A stretch of DNA of 64,000 bases. Origin: Paenibacillus endophyticus. GTDB lineage: Bacteria; Bacillota; Bacilli; Paenibacillales; Paenibacillaceae. Both the position numbers and the translations under genes were made by a program. The stretch is taken from the NCBI RefSeq assembly GCF_014192395.1, contig NZ_JACHXW010000001.1, forward strand, positions 248,001 through 312,000. The letters are read 5' to 3'. The notes below the pieces were generated by a model. It was not told the origin of the DNA. It searched no databases and saw only the letters and a list, made by a program, of their open reading frames with translations. Positions 44,876-53,835 of the stretch are shown here, piece by piece (positions within the stretch are counted from its first letter, which is position 1; each line of letters opens with the position of its first letter).

Positions 44876-46030
44876 ATGACAAAACATTATTTTGACCATG
44901 CCGCCACTACGCCTATGCATCCTGACGTCGCCAAAGCGATGCTCGAGGTCATGCTGGGTCCTGGCGGCAATTCGTCTAGCATGCATGCGTTTGGAAGAGC
45001 GGCCAAGCTCCATCTCAACCGGTCGCGCGATATAATTTCGGCAGCGATCGGCTGCAAGCCGGGAGAGCTGCTGTTCACCTCAGGCGGGACGGAGAGCGAT
45101 AATGCGGCGATTATCGGAGCAGCCAGAGCACAGCGCAAACGCGGGAGAACACATCTCATTACTTCTGCAGGCGAGCATCACGCCGTTCTTCATACGTGCG
45201 AGTGGCTGGCCAAGGAAGAAGGCTTCACTCTAACGGTACTTCCTGTCGACTCGGTAGGGTGCACATCACCAGAGACCGTTCAAGCGGCTATTACACCAGA
45301 GACCGCCCTAATTAGCATTATGCATGGCAACAACGAAGTAGGAACGATTCAGCCCATAGAAGAAATCGGACGAATGGCGAAAGCAGCGGGCGTGATCTTC
45401 CATGTGGATGCCGTACAGACATTAAGCTGGTTCGATTACCGGCTCAACGAGCTGCCGATCGACCTCATGAGTTTCTCTTCCCATAAGATCAACGGCCCTC
45501 AGGGCGTTGGCGCACTATATATCGCTTCAGGGACTCCGCTTGAACCTCTCCAGCATGGCGGATCACAAGAAAGAAAACGCCGGGCTGGCACCGAAAACAT
45601 CGCAGGAATCGTTGGATTTGCAGCAGCAGTTGACATTTGTGTGAACGAGAGAAAAAATAAGCAACCTTTTATGGACAAGCTTCGTAAGAGATGGATAGAA
45701 CTGCTTCATGAGCATGCTGGCATACCCGTCTTGGTTAATGGAAGCGGGGAGGACTATTTGCCGCATATCGTAAATGTCAGCTTTATCGGAGTCGATACGG
45801 AAACGATGCTGATGAATTTGGATATGGAAGGCATTGCTGCAGCAAGCGGCTCCGCTTGCACTTCTGGCGCGCTTGAGCGATCACATGTGCTGAGAGCCAT
45901 GGAGCTGTCTGAGGAGCGAATTCAATCTGCCGTAAGATTTAGCTTCGGATTGGGGAATACTTTGGAGGAATTAGAAGAAGCCGCACAGAAGATCGGATTA
46001 ATCGTGAGGCGTATTCGTAATAACTACTAG
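44876..46030 (+). CDS. Cysteine desulfurase (NifS/IscS family, YrvO-like)
   Basis: PLP enzyme that mobilises sulfur from cysteine. It is 384 residues from ATG 44876 (AGGAAGCG upstream). YFDHAATTPMHPDV at the N-terminus, GGTESDNAAI, the PLP-lysine in SFSSHKINGPQGVGALY and the active Cys in SGSACTSGALERSHVL are present. In B. subtilis the enzyme at this locus (YrvO) serves MnmA, which here lies just across the divergent promoter region. That link is therefore inferred. Confidence 0.95.
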   Translation: MTKHYFDHAATTPMHPDVAKAMLEVMLGPGGNSSSMHAFGRAAKLHLNRSRDIISAAIGCKPGELLFTSGGTESDNAAIIGAARAQRKRGRTHLITSAGEHHAVLHTCEWLAKEEGFTLTVLPVDSVGCTSPETVQAAITPETALISIMHGNNEVGTIQPIEEIGRMAKAAGVIFHVDAVQTLSWFDYRLNELPIDLMSFSSHKINGPQGVGALYIASGTPLEPLQHGGSQERKRRAGTENIAGIVGFAAAVDICVNERKNKQPFMDKLRKRWIELLHEHAGIPVLVNGSGEDYLPHIVNVSFIGVDTETMLMNLDMEGIAAASGSACTSGALERSHVLRAMELSEERIQSAVRFSFGLGNTLEELEEAAQKIGLIVRRIRNNY

Positions 46031-46047
46031 GAGGACTCCGCTTAAGC

Positions 46048-46584
46048 GTGATTAAACTTCAACGGCTTATTGGACTTCCCGTCATCGTCATTCATTCGGG
46101 CAAGCTGGTTGGCACGGTCAAGGACGCTTGGTTTGATGAGCACTGGCAACTAAAGGGGCTCATTCTTGATTGTCCCAAATGGTTTGCTACTACTGCTAAG
46201 ATCGTCGAGTGGTCTCACGTGCTCACTTGCGGCGAGGACACCGTCATTATAGCAGATGAAGCGTCGATCTTTCGGATGAAGTCGAAGCAATTGCTGCGTT
46301 CCTTTTACACCGGCTTAGTGAAATTAAAGGATTTGCCCGTCGTAACGGTTAGCGGTATTCAACTTGGCCGTGTGTCGGATGTTTATTTTTACCCAAAAGA
46401 GGGTACACAAATAGTAGGCTACGAGCTTACGGACGGTTTTGTTTCGGATCTGATGGAAGGGCGCAAATGGCTGAGAGCGCCGAGTGATCCGGATAGCGTA
46501 TTACTCGGGGAAGACGCGATTATTGTTCCTGCTGTCAGTGAAGCGGAATTGGAGCCTGTCGCAGCTTCCAATTTCAGAGGATAG
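46048..46584 (+). CDS. PRC-barrel domain protein (YrrD-like)
   Basis: Two PRC-barrel halves in 178 residues: RLIGLPVIVIHSGKLVGTVKDAWFD at the start and LKDLPVVTVSGIQLGRVSDVYFY from about residue 92. PRC barrels occur in RNA-processing and photosynthetic proteins and usually mediate binding. No signal peptide or membrane segment is present. The start is GTG at 46048 after AGGAGGACT. It lies 17 bases after the cysteine desulfurase and 13 before the zinc-ribbon gene. Function unknown. Confidence 0.82.
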   Translation: MIKLQRLIGLPVIVIHSGKLVGTVKDAWFDEHWQLKGLILDCPKWFATTAKIVEWSHVLTCGEDTVIIADEASIFRMKSKQLLRSFYTGLVKLKDLPVVTVSGIQLGRVSDVYFYPKEGTQIVGYELTDGFVSDLMEGRKWLRAPSDPDSVLLGEDAIIVPAVSEAELEPVAASNFRG

Positions 46585-46597
46585 GGAGAAATGAAAG

Positions 46598-46795
46598 ATG
46601 ATGAGATGTCCGAATTGCAACTCGAAAGATATCGGAAAGATCGGTTCCCACCAGTTTTATTGTTGGGGCTGCTTCATAGAACTGACGGTAAACGGCGAGA
46701 AAATGTCGGTTTACCAAGTAGAAGAGGATGGTACGTTAAGCTCGCTTGACGACTTGTTCTTTGAAGAGGAAATAACTCAGATTCACGTCAATTGA
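46598..46795 (+). CDS. Small zinc-ribbon protein of unknown function
   Basis: The 65-residue protein has two CxxC knuckles, MRCPNCNSKDIGKIG and QFYCWGCFIELTV, spaced as in a zinc ribbon, and an acidic C-terminal half (EEDGTLSSLDDLFFEEE). ATG at 46598 or 46601, after AGGGAGAAATGAAAG. It is cotranscribed with the PRC-barrel gene and ends in a palindrome. A nucleic-acid or protein-binding adaptor role is possible but only inferred from the fold. Confidence 0.75.
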   Translation: MMRCPNCNSKDIGKIGSHQFYCWGCFIELTVNGEKMSVYQVEEDGTLSSLDDLFFEEEITQIHVN

Positions 46796-46799
46796 CGTG
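46784..46799 (+). other. 16-bp perfect palindrome at the end of the zinc-ribbon gene
   Basis: CACGTCAATTGACGTG covers the last codons and the TGA stop, followed by CTTTCTCAT. The T tract is too poor to call a terminator with confidence. Confidence 0.5.
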
Positions 46800-46824
46800 C
46801 TTTCTCATAACAATGACTTTGAAG

Positions 46825-46850
46825 AGACGGTCTCTGGCCGTCTTTTTTTG
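46825..46850 (+). terminator. Intrinsic terminator after the zinc-ribbon gene
   Basis: The perfect 6-bp stem AGACGG/CCGTCT with a 7-nt loop is followed by TTTTTTG. Confidence 0.82.
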
Positions 46851-46918
46851 CTGTATACGGATGAATCGAGCCGCTTGTACATATACTGAACTAGTTCCGC
46901 TCGCCTTGCTGGAGGCAG

Positions 46919-48019
46919 GTGGAAAACGAAGGTTCGGGGGTGAGGACGGTGGAACGCTTTACAAAGAACCGTCTGTTTGTTTGGCTGGTTTATTTGATAT
47001 TAGGCCTGATATCCATTTATTTATTGCTGCTGATCAAGCCGCTTATCGTGAGCATATACATCTTTTTGAAGGCTGTTTTTGCACCTTTTGTTATAGCCAT
47101 GATTATTTCCTATGTGCTTAATCCAATCGTGACGATCCTGCATGAGAGAAAGGTGCCTCGAACGATTGCGGTGCTGCTCATTTATGCGGTCTTTTGCGCA
47201 GTCATTACCGTTCTTCTGGTTAATCTGATCCCCATGTTTATCAACCAGGTGCAAGAATTGAATCGTCACGTGCCTGAGTTGTCCATGCGTGCGCAAAATA
47301 TCGTAACGGACATTAACAATACATCCTTCTTGCCCGAAAGCATTCGCAGCGGTCTTAACAAATCACTTGTCCATATTGAGAAAAAGCTGTCCGAAAGCTT
47401 ATTCAACTTCGTGAATAATATCGGATCTATGGTTAATGCGATATTCATCACCTTCATTATACCGTTCCTTGCCTTCTACATATTGAAGGACTTTGACGTA
47501 TTCGAGCGAACGGTTATCACCTATGTGCCCAAGTCGCATCGCAAAAACACAGTAAGACTCCTTAAGGATATTGATACGGCATTAGGCAGCTACATAAGAG
47601 GACAGTTTTTGGTTTGCGTTATCGTCGGGGTATTGGCTTACTTTGGCTATCTGCTCATCGGAATGCCATATGCGCTTCTATTGGCGAGCATTGTTGCCAT
47701 CACGAATGTCATTCCTTACTTGGGTCCTTTTTTCGGGGCTGCCCCGGCATTGCTAATGGCCTCAACGGTATCCTTGAAAATGGTCATTTTAGTCGCTATC
47801 ATTAATACGCTTTGCCAAATACTCGAGGGCAATGTGATTTCTCCGCAAGTTGTTGGGCGAACGCTGCACATGCACCCTTTGTCCATCATATTCGCGCTCT
47901 TAGTTGGTGGCGAAATAGCCGGCATCGTTGGAATGATATTGGCGGTCCCGATATTCGCGGCCTGCAAGGTCATTATCCAGCATATGTTCGCTTATTACGT
48001 GCGCAGAAAGATTATTTGA
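46919..48019 (+). CDS. AI-2E family transporter (first of two)
   Basis: Polytopic membrane protein (up to 366 residues) of the AI-2E/YdiK/PerM family; members include Na+(Li+)/H+ antiporters, and autoinducer export is shown for few. The N-terminal helices are LVYLILGLISIYLLLLIKPL and AVFAPFVIAMIISYVLNP. The C-terminal core is ASIVAITNVIPYLGPFFGAAPALL and SPQVVGRTLHMHPLSIIFALLVGGEIAG (in parts). The start is uncertain: GTG at 46919, 46940 or 46949 are in frame, and the latter two have better-placed G-rich sites. In B. subtilis a homologue (YrrI) also precedes alaS. The alaS promoter overlaps its stop codon. Confidence 0.87.
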   Translation: MENEGSGVRTVERFTKNRLFVWLVYLILGLISIYLLLLIKPLIVSIYIFLKAVFAPFVIAMIISYVLNPIVTILHERKVPRTIAVLLIYAVFCAVITVLLVNLIPMFINQVQELNRHVPELSMRAQNIVTDINNTSFLPESIRSGLNKSLVHIEKKLSESLFNFVNNIGSMVNAIFITFIIPFLAFYILKDFDVFERTVITYVPKSHRKNTVRLLKDIDTALGSYIRGQFLVCVIVGVLAYFGYLLIGMPYALLLASIVAITNVIPYLGPFFGAAPALLMASTVSLKMVILVAIINTLCQILEGNVISPQVVGRTLHMHPLSIIFALLVGGEIAGIVGMILAVPIFAACKVIIQHMFAYYVRRKII

Positions 48020-48044
48020 CAGGTTGAGAGGGTGTAGCTATAAT
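48016..48044 (+). promoter_or_regulatory. Consensus sigma-A promoter of alaS
   Basis: TTGACA (48016-48021), 17 bases and TATAAT (48039-48044) make a perfect consensus promoter. The -35 hexamer contains the TGA stop codon of the upstream gene (48017-48019). Confidence 0.92.
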
Positions 48045-48054
48045 TTTAAAATAA

Positions 48055-48345
48055 TCAAGTGTCAAAAATAAGGTGATAAAGCGTTGACGAATTGAAGTAG
48101 GCCAATGCCCGTTAACCAGAGAGAAAGCTTCTTCACAGTGACTGCCCGCCAGTCAATTGTGTCGGTTGAGAGAGCTTTTATGACGAAGGGTGGCTGAAAG
48201 CTCTTTTCGGAGTGTGAATGAACTTCACCGGGTGGACCCGTTAACGTCTAATGAAGGCGATTGCGCAGGCTGCATGCAGCGAGCAATAACCAGGGTGGTA
48301 CCGCGAATGTTTTCGTCCCTGTCAATGACAGGGGCGTTTTTTGTG
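48055..48345 (+). promoter_or_regulatory. T-box riboswitch of alaS
   Basis: The T-box signature AGGGTGGTACCGCG is at 48292-48305. The terminator stem CGTCCCTGT/ACAGGGGCG (48314-48336) is followed by TTTTTT. Stem I contains AGTA (5' side) and GAA (48196-48198) on the 3' side of a specifier loop closed by CGAA/TTCG, with GCT (48200-48202), an alanine codon, next to it. TGGT in the T-box would pair with the ACCA end of tRNA-Ala. It regulates alaS by antitermination when tRNA-Ala is uncharged. Confidence 0.93.
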
Positions 48346-48373
48346 TTTTATGATGAAAAGGGGGCTTATTAAC

Positions 48374-51007
48374 ATGAAAGCTAGTGAAATTCGGTCCAAA
48401 TGGCTTGCTTTTTTCGAAAGCAAGGGTCATAAAATCGAACCAAGCGCGTCGCTTGTCCCGCACAACGATCCTTCACTTCTATGGATTAATGCAGGCATGG
48501 CGCCGCTTAAAGCTTATTTTGACGGACGTATCGTACCTGATAACCCGCGGATTACCAACTCGCAGAAATGCATCCGAACAAACGATATTGAGAATGTCGG
48601 CAAAACACGCAGACATCATACGTTTTTTGAAATGCTGGGCAATTTCTCAATCGGCGATTACTTCAAGGAAGAAGCGATCACATGGGCATGGGAATTTCTA
48701 ACTGAGCCGAAGTGGATCGGATTTGATCCGAACCGCCTATCCGTCACGGTATATCCGGAGGATGAGGAAGCGTTTGAATTCTGGAACAAAAAGATCGGTC
48801 TTCCGGAAGAGCGCATCTATAAGCTAGAAGAGAACTTTTGGGATATCGGCGAAGGGCCATGCGGACCATGTACTGAAATTTTCTATGATCGCGGCGACAA
48901 ATATGGCGACCTAACGGATCCGGAATGCTGGCCAGGCGGGGAAAATGAGCGTTTCCTAGAGGTATGGAACGTCGTTTTCTCACAGTTCAACCACAATAAA
49001 GACGGCAGCTATACGCCGCTTCCCATTAAAAATATTGATACAGGCGCAGGTCTTGAGCGTTTTGCTTCCATTCTGCAGGATGTGGATTCTAACTTTGATA
49101 CGGATTTGTTCCGTCCGATCATTGACCGTACCTGCACGATTGCTAAGGTAACCTACAAAACGAATGAAGAGCATGACGTAGCGCTCAAGGTAATCGCAGA
49201 CCATATTCGTACGGTTGCGTTCGCAGTCGGTGACGGCGTTATGCCTTCTAATGAAGGACGCGGCTACATTATCCGCCGTTTGCTCCGCCGTGCCGTACGT
49301 TATGGTAAAACGATCGGCATCGACCGTCCGTTCCTCCATGAGCTTACTTCTATCGTAGGCGAGGTTATGGGGGTGTACTATCCAGAGGTTGTCGAGAAAC
49401 GCGAGTTTATCGAGCGCGTCATTCGTACGGAAGAAGAAAGATTCCACGAGACATTGTCCGATGGGCTCGCAATGTTGTCTGACCTAGTGGCAGCTGCCAC
49501 GAAAGCAGGAAATAAAGAGATTAACGGCGACGATGCGTTCCGTCTCTATGATACCTATGGTTTTCCTTTCGATCTGACAGAGGACTACGCTTCGGAAAAC
49601 GGTATGACCGTTGACCGCGAAGGATTTGATGCAGCAATGGAGGCGCAGCGCGTGCGTGCTCGCGCAGCCCGCCAAGATACCGGCAGCATGAAGGTTCAAG
49701 GCGGTCCGCTTGGCGAATTCACGATTAAAAGCGAGTTTGTTGGCTATAATGAATTGGTATCTGACTCCAAAATCATTGCCATTGTTCAAGATGACTTGCT
49801 AGTCGAGAGTGCAGCGCAAGGCAGCAAGGTTCTAGTCATTTTGGACCGTACGCCATTCTATGCGGAGAGCGGCGGACAAATTGGGGACAAGGGAACCATC
49901 AAAGGCGATGGCTTTATACTCGACATCCTCGATGTCACGAAGGCGCCTCATGGACAAAGCGTGCATCATGCCATTGTTGCCGAAGGAACCGCTCGAAGCG
50001 GTCAATCTGCGCAAGCAAGCGTAACAAGAGTCGTTCGGGACGATATCGTTAAGAACCATACGGCAACGCATCTGCTGCATAAGGCGCTCAAAGAGGTGCT
50101 TGGCGATCATGTTAATCAGGCAGGCTCGCTGGTAGAAGCGGAACGGCTGCGGTTTGACTTCTCGCACTTTGGCAGCATAACAGCAGAGGAGCTAGTCGAA
50201 ATCGAACGGCGCGTAAATGAGCAAATCTGGTTGGGAACATCCGTTTCGATTGACATTAAATCATTGAATGAAGCGAAGGCAATGGGTGCAATGGCTCTGT
50301 TTGGCGAGAAATACGGCGATGAGGTCCGGGTCGTTCAAGTAGGGAGCTATAGCTTGGAGCTATGCGGCGGCTGCCATGTAGGCAATACTTCGCAAATCGG
50401 GTTGTTTAAGCTGCTAAGCGAGAGCGGTATCGGTTCAGGGGTTAGAAGGATAGAAGCCGTTACAGGCAAGCATGCTTATAACTATTTGGAAGGTCAGTTC
50501 GAGCTGCTCAAGCAATCGGCTGGTCTTCTCAAAGCGAATGCCAATGACGTTCCGAAACGGATTGAAGCGCTGTTCGGCCAAGTGAAGGAGCTTACGCGCG
50601 ATAATGAATCGCTGCAAGCGAAGCTTAGCCGGATCGAGGCAGGTTCGCTTGAGCAAAACGCCAAAACCGTTGATGGGATCACGGTATTGTGCGCGCAAGT
50701 CAATGCGCCTTCCATGGATGCGCTTCGGGGAATTGTTGACGAGCTGAAGTTGAAGCTGGAGTCCAGCGTCATCGTGCTCGGCGCGATTGCGGACGGAAAA
50801 GTAAACCTAGCGGCAGCGGTTTCCGCGGATCTCATTAAGAAGGGTTTCCATGCCGGGAAAATCGTAAAAGAGGCGGCTGTTCATTGCGGCGGAAGCGGCG
50901 GAGGACGCCCAGATATGGCGCAAGCGGGCGGAAAAGATACATCAAAGCTGGAAGAGGCTTTGAAACTTGCGGAAGAACTAGTTCTTAATCAAACAAATGT
51001 GATATGA
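48374..51007 (+). CDS. alaS: Alanyl-tRNA synthetase
   Basis: Class II synthetase with editing domain. It is 877 residues from ATG 48374 (AAAAGGGGG upstream); the in-frame upstream ATGs lie in the leader. The catalytic domain ([37 protein letters not shown]), the editing site [11 protein letters not shown] with the zinc ligands, CGGCHVGNT, and the C-terminal DHHA1/C-Ala region [15 protein letters not shown] are all visible. T-box regulated; followed 50 bases later by ireB. Confidence 0.98.
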   Translation: MKASEIRSKWLAFFESKGHKIEPSASLVPHNDPSLLWINAGMAPLKAYFDGRIVPDNPRITNSQKCIRTNDIENVGKTRRHHTFFEMLGNFSIGDYFKEEAITWAWEFLTEPKWIGFDPNRLSVTVYPEDEEAFEFWNKKIGLPEERIYKLEENFWDIGEGPCGPCTEIFYDRGDKYGDLTDPECWPGGENERFLEVWNVVFSQFNHNKDGSYTPLPIKNIDTGAGLERFASILQDVDSNFDTDLFRPIIDRTCTIAKVTYKTNEEHDVALKVIADHIRTVAFAVGDGVMPSNEGRGYIIRRLLRRAVRYGKTIGIDRPFLHELTSIVGEVMGVYYPEVVEKREFIERVIRTEEERFHETLSDGLAMLSDLVAAATKAGNKEINGDDAFRLYDTYGFPFDLTEDYASENGMTVDREGFDAAMEAQRVRARAARQDTGSMKVQGGPLGEFTIKSEFVGYNELVSDSKIIAIVQDDLLVESAAQGSKVLVILDRTPFYAESGGQIGDKGTIKGDGFILDILDVTKAPHGQSVHHAIVAEGTARSGQSAQASVTRVVRDDIVKNHTATHLLHKALKEVLGDHVNQAGSLVEAERLRFDFSHFGSITAEELVEIERRVNEQIWLGTSVSIDIKSLNEAKAMGAMALFGEKYGDEVRVVQVGSYSLELCGGCHVGNTSQIGLFKLLSESGIGSGVRRIEAVTGKHAYNYLEGQFELLKQSAGLLKANANDVPKRIEALFGQVKELTRDNESLQAKLSRIEAGSLEQNAKTVDGITVLCAQVNAPSMDALRGIVDELKLKLESSVIVLGAIADGKVNLAAAVSADLIKKGFHAGKIVKEAAVHCGGSGGGRPDMAQAGGKDTSKLEEALKLAEELVLNQTNVI

Positions 51008-51057
51008 TATAGTTGTATATCTCATTGAAAAGCGGTTTGGAAAGCGAGGTGCTGGCG

Positions 51058-51318
51058 ATGAGTTCCATGGACAAAACAATGAAATTTAACGTGACGGCGG
51101 AGGGGGTTGAATCTTCTCAAGACATTCTGCTATCCGTGCATGAAGCGCTTCTCGAGAAAGAGTATAATCCGATTAACCAGATCGTTGGGTATTTGCTGTC
51201 CGGAGATCCCGCGTATATTCCGCGGCACAACAACGCCAGAAGTTTAATTCGCAAAAAAGAACGAGACGAATTAATCGAAGAGCTTGTCCGGTTTTACCTA
51301 AACCATAAGAAACAATAA
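51058..51318 (+). CDS. ireB: IreB family regulatory phosphoprotein (DUF965)
   Basis: Small protein (86 residues) known in enterococci as a substrate of the Ser/Thr kinase IreK and a regulator of cephalosporin resistance. [13 protein letters not shown] with the conserved threonine region at the start and the near-invariant [23 protein letters not shown]-type core identify it. ATG at 51058 after GCGAGGTGCTGGC; the longer ORF start at 51013 overlaps no ribosome site. It lies between alaS and ruvX as in Bacillus (yrzL). Confidence 0.95.
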   Translation: MSSMDKTMKFNVTAEGVESSQDILLSVHEALLEKEYNPINQIVGYLLSGDPAYIPRHNNARSLIRKKERDELIEELVRFYLNHKKQ

Positions 51319-51344
51319 CAAATGAGGCAGGAGCCGGACTTGAA

Positions 51345-51761
51345 ATGAGATTAATGGGATTGGATTATGGCGACCGCAAGATCGGTGTTGCTGTCAGCGA
51401 CGCCTTTCGCTGGACCGCGCAAGGGACCGGGGTTATCGAACGCAGGAGAGACGGCAGCGAGTTTGACCAAATTGCTGCGTTAGTCAAGGAGCATGAGGTC
51501 AGCGAAATCGTAGTAGGCCTGCCTAAGAATATGAACGGTTCCATCGGTCCGCGAGGGGAAATTTGTATTGAATTCGCAGAACTGATTAAGCAGAAACTAA
51601 ACATACCTGTTCACCTTTGGGATGAAAGGCTGACAACGGTAGCTGCCGAACGTACGCTTATTGAAGCGGACGTCAGCCGGAAGAAGCGAAAGCTCGTAAT
51701 AGACAAAATGGCGGCAACGCTCATTTTGCAAAATTATCTCGATTCTAAAGCGAAAAGGTGA
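51345..51761 (+). CDS. ruvX: Putative pre-16S rRNA nuclease / Holliday junction resolvase-like RuvX (YqgF)
   Basis: RNase H-fold protein (138 residues) that in E. coli matures the 5' end of 16S rRNA. LMGLDYGDRKIGVAVSD, VVGLPKNMNGSIGPRGE and LWDERLTTVAAERTLIEADVSRKKRK (in parts) match YqgF. The three acidic catalytic positions (D of GLDYG, E/D of DERLT, and a C-terminal D of IDKMAA) are present. It lies 26 bases after ireB. Confidence 0.95.
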   Translation: MRLMGLDYGDRKIGVAVSDAFRWTAQGTGVIERRRDGSEFDQIAALVKEHEVSEIVVGLPKNMNGSIGPRGEICIEFAELIKQKLNIPVHLWDERLTTVAAERTLIEADVSRKKRKLVIDKMAATLILQNYLDSKAKR

Positions 51762-51769
51762 GGGTAACC

Positions 51770-52066
51770 ATGACAAAAGAAGAAATGGAATTCGAAGAGC
51801 CGGAAATTATTTATATCCCGGATGAAGAAGGAAATGAAGAGGAATTCGAAGTCATCATGAAATTTGAGGTTGATGGTTCCGATCAGAAATATATGATGGT
51901 TGTTCCGCTTACGGGCGAGAACGAAGAGGAAGATGAGGTTTACGCTTTCCGTTACGAAGAAGAAGGCGACGATCTGAAGCTTTATACGATTGAAGATGAA
52001 GAAGAGTGGAACATGGTCGAGGAGACGTTCAACACGCTTCTAGGCGAGATGGAGGAAGAAAACTAA
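51770..52066 (+). CDS. DUF1292 acidic protein (YrzB-like), first copy
   Basis: A very acidic 98-residue protein of the DUF1292 family, function unknown. IIYIPDEEGNEEEFEVIMKF, YMMVVPL and EVYAFRYEEEGDDLKLYTIEDEEEW (in parts) are characteristic. ATG at 51770 follows GGTGAGGGTAACC; an upstream in-frame GTG at 51758 is less likely. It is coupled to a second DUF1292 gene by a TAATG overlap. In B. subtilis a single gene (yrzB) sits here. Confidence 0.88.
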   Translation: MTKEEMEFEEPEIIYIPDEEGNEEEFEVIMKFEVDGSDQKYMMVVPLTGENEEEDEVYAFRYEEEGDDLKLYTIEDEEEWNMVEETFNTLLGEMEEEN

Positions 52067-52377
52067 TGTCTGGCAATGAGCATGAAGCGCCTAAGAAGCT
52101 GAATAGCTTGAGAACTGCTTTTGGCAATGAAATTGAGCTAGAAGCGGATGACGGCAGCGTAGAAGTATACGACATTAAGGCTGAATTTCAGCTAGGTGAC
52201 CGTATTTACGCGGCACTTCAATCCGATCCGATGCGCGGTGAAGAAGATGTCGAGCTTTTCCGAGTTGTTCAAGTGGGCGGAGAGCCGCAGCTTGAAAACA
52301 TTGAGGATGACGAGGAATGGGAAGCGGCATCGGAAGCTTATGATGATCTTTTGTTCTCGACCGACGAGCGCCCTTAA
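52066..52377 (+). CDS. DUF1292 acidic protein, second copy
   Basis: A 103-residue acidic protein of the same family as the preceding one: LRTAFGNEIELEADDGSVEVYDI, FQLGDRIYAALQSDPMRGEEDVELFRVV (in parts), ENIEDDEEWEAASEAYDDLL. It aligns with the first copy by the shared pattern of a DD/EG turn, a strand, an acidic turn and the DEEEW motif near the end, but sequence identity is low, so the duplication is old. Start ATG shares a base with the previous stop. Function unknown. Confidence 0.85.
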   Translation: MSGNEHEAPKKLNSLRTAFGNEIELEADDGSVEVYDIKAEFQLGDRIYAALQSDPMRGEEDVELFRVVQVGGEPQLENIEDDEEWEAASEAYDDLLFSTDERP

Positions 52378-52405
52378 CGTTCAGTAAGCGCATATGCAGT
52401 TAACG

Positions 52406-52435
52406 AAAGAGCGGTTTCTAACCGCTCTTTTGTTC
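52406..52435 (+). terminator. Intrinsic terminator after the DUF1292 pair
   Basis: The perfect 11-bp stem AAAGAGCGGTT/AACCGCTCTTT with a TCT loop is followed by TGTT. The T run is within the right arm. Copy B of the modular repeat starts immediately after. Confidence 0.85.
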
Positions 52436-52527
52436 ACGTATAGGAAAGGATATGAGGTTACTCATCCTTTCTCTATACGTTTCGTAGAAACGATGGCGTC
52501 TATTAAAAGGACGCCGTCATGCGTTTC
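52436..52527 (+). repeat. Modular hairpin-rich interspersed repeat, copy B (partial)
   Basis: It contains the A/T hairpin module (ACGTATAGG... at 52436-52456 pairing with CTCATCCTTTCTCTATACGT at 52461-52480, GTTA loop) and the GAAACG...CGTTTC module (52487-52527), lacking the left half seen in copies A and C. Base pairs at the foot of the first hairpin differ from copies A and C but remain paired. Confidence 0.9.
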
Positions 52528-52540
52528 TTCTTACATGTTA

Positions 52541-52549
52541 TGGTACAAT
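52541..52549 (+). promoter_or_regulatory. Possible extended -10 element for mltG
   Basis: TGGTACAAT (extended -10 form) lies 110 bases before the mltG start; no convincing -35. Confidence 0.35.
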
Positions 52550-52658
52550 TGTCGTTGAATACAAGCAGAAGCTGAGCTGCATATATGCGGTATCAGCCAT
52601 TTCGCCTGCGCAATTCGAGAAAAAAATATTTAAGTATCATAAAGCGGGGGGTCTAAGA

Positions 52659-53774
52659 TTGGATAAGACATCACAGCAGGCTGAGCAAGGCGACCAATAT
52701 TCACGTCGCGGTCCGAAGCGCAGCCGCATTACGCTATGGGTTATTTTGAGTTTGCTTGGCATAATGATCATCGGTACAGGCAGTGTCGCCTTTTATTTCT
52801 GGAGCAGCCTGCAGCCTACCTCATCAGGAGAAATGCAAAGAGTAGAGGTTCCAAAAGGAACGTCAGCCAATAAGGTGGCTGAATTACTGGAGCAGCAGGG
52901 CATAATCAAAAACGCATTTATATTTAAGTATTACCTGAAGCTGAAGGATGAAGGCGGTCAGTTTCAAGCCGGTATCTATGAGCTTAACCCAGGTATGGAA
53001 AAGGAAACGATTATCAAGAAGTTGAATACTGGCTCCACTGTTGCAGCTGAAACGGTCCGTTTTACGATACCAGAAGGATTCACTGTTCTGCAAATCGCTG
53101 ACAAGCTAGCAGCAGAGAAGCTGATTGACAGAGAAAAGTTTATTGGATTGATTGCGGCTCAGAAAAACTGGGGAGACGCTGAGGCTGTGCGTTCGATTCC
53201 AGAGAGCGATAAGCTGCATGAGCGCCTGGAAGGCTATCTGTTTCCTGAAACGTATGAAATGAAGAAGGACAGCACCGAAGAGGACATTATCAATCGGATG
53301 GTCTCTGAGCTTGACAGGAAGCTGGCAGAGCTACCAGAAGGCTGGATGGATGTGCTCGATGAGAGAAAAATATCTTTCCATGACTTATTAACGATCGCCT
53401 CGCTCGTAGAGCGCGAAGTCGTTGTCGATGAAGAAAGAGCACTCGTTGCCGGCATTATCTACAATCGAATTGCCGATGGCATGAAGCTGCAAATTGATGC
53501 TACCGTTCAGTATTCGCTCGATAAGCCCAAGGAGCGCTTGTACGAGAAGGATCTGCTGGTAGATAGTCCATATAATACGTATAAAGTCAAAGGATTGCCT
53601 CCCGGCCCTATCGCTAGCCCAAGTCTGGCATCGATTCAGGCCGCATTGTATCCGGAGGAAACGGAATTTATCTTCTATGTTACGAAAAAAGACGGCAGCC
53701 AATCTCATTTGTTTGCAAAAACGTATAAAGAGCATTTAAGAAACATCGAAAAGAGTAATCAGACCGCTGGGTAA
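52659..53774 (+). CDS. mltG: Endolytic transglycosylase MltG
   Basis: Membrane-anchored lytic transglycosylase that cleaves nascent glycan strands. It is 371 residues long. The start is TTG at 52659 after GCGGGGGGTC. One N-terminal membrane helix (VILSLLGIMIIGTGSVAFYF) is followed by a LysM-like part (VEVPKGTSANKVAELLEQQGII). The YceG catalytic domain has ASLVEREVVVDEE with the catalytic Glu, AGIIYNRI, INIDATVQY-type text (LQIDATVQYSL) and NTYKVKGLPPGPIASP. It lies between the DUF1292 genes and the U32 pair as in Bacillus (yrrL). Confidence 0.95.
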   Translation: MDKTSQQAEQGDQYSRRGPKRSRITLWVILSLLGIMIIGTGSVAFYFWSSLQPTSSGEMQRVEVPKGTSANKVAELLEQQGIIKNAFIFKYYLKLKDEGGQFQAGIYELNPGMEKETIIKKLNTGSTVAAETVRFTIPEGFTVLQIADKLAAEKLIDREKFIGLIAAQKNWGDAEAVRSIPESDKLHERLEGYLFPETYEMKKDSTEEDIINRMVSELDRKLAELPEGWMDVLDERKISFHDLLTIASLVEREVVVDEERALVAGIIYNRIADGMKLQIDATVQYSLDKPKERLYEKDLLVDSPYNTYKVKGLPPGPIASPSLASIQAALYPEETEFIFYVTKKDGSQSHLFAKTYKEHLRNIEKSNQTAG

Positions 53775-53835
53775 GACGTCACTTGATCAAGGGATATGCA
53801 AGTGCGTCCGCTTAGAGCTTTAAGGAGGAGCAGGC

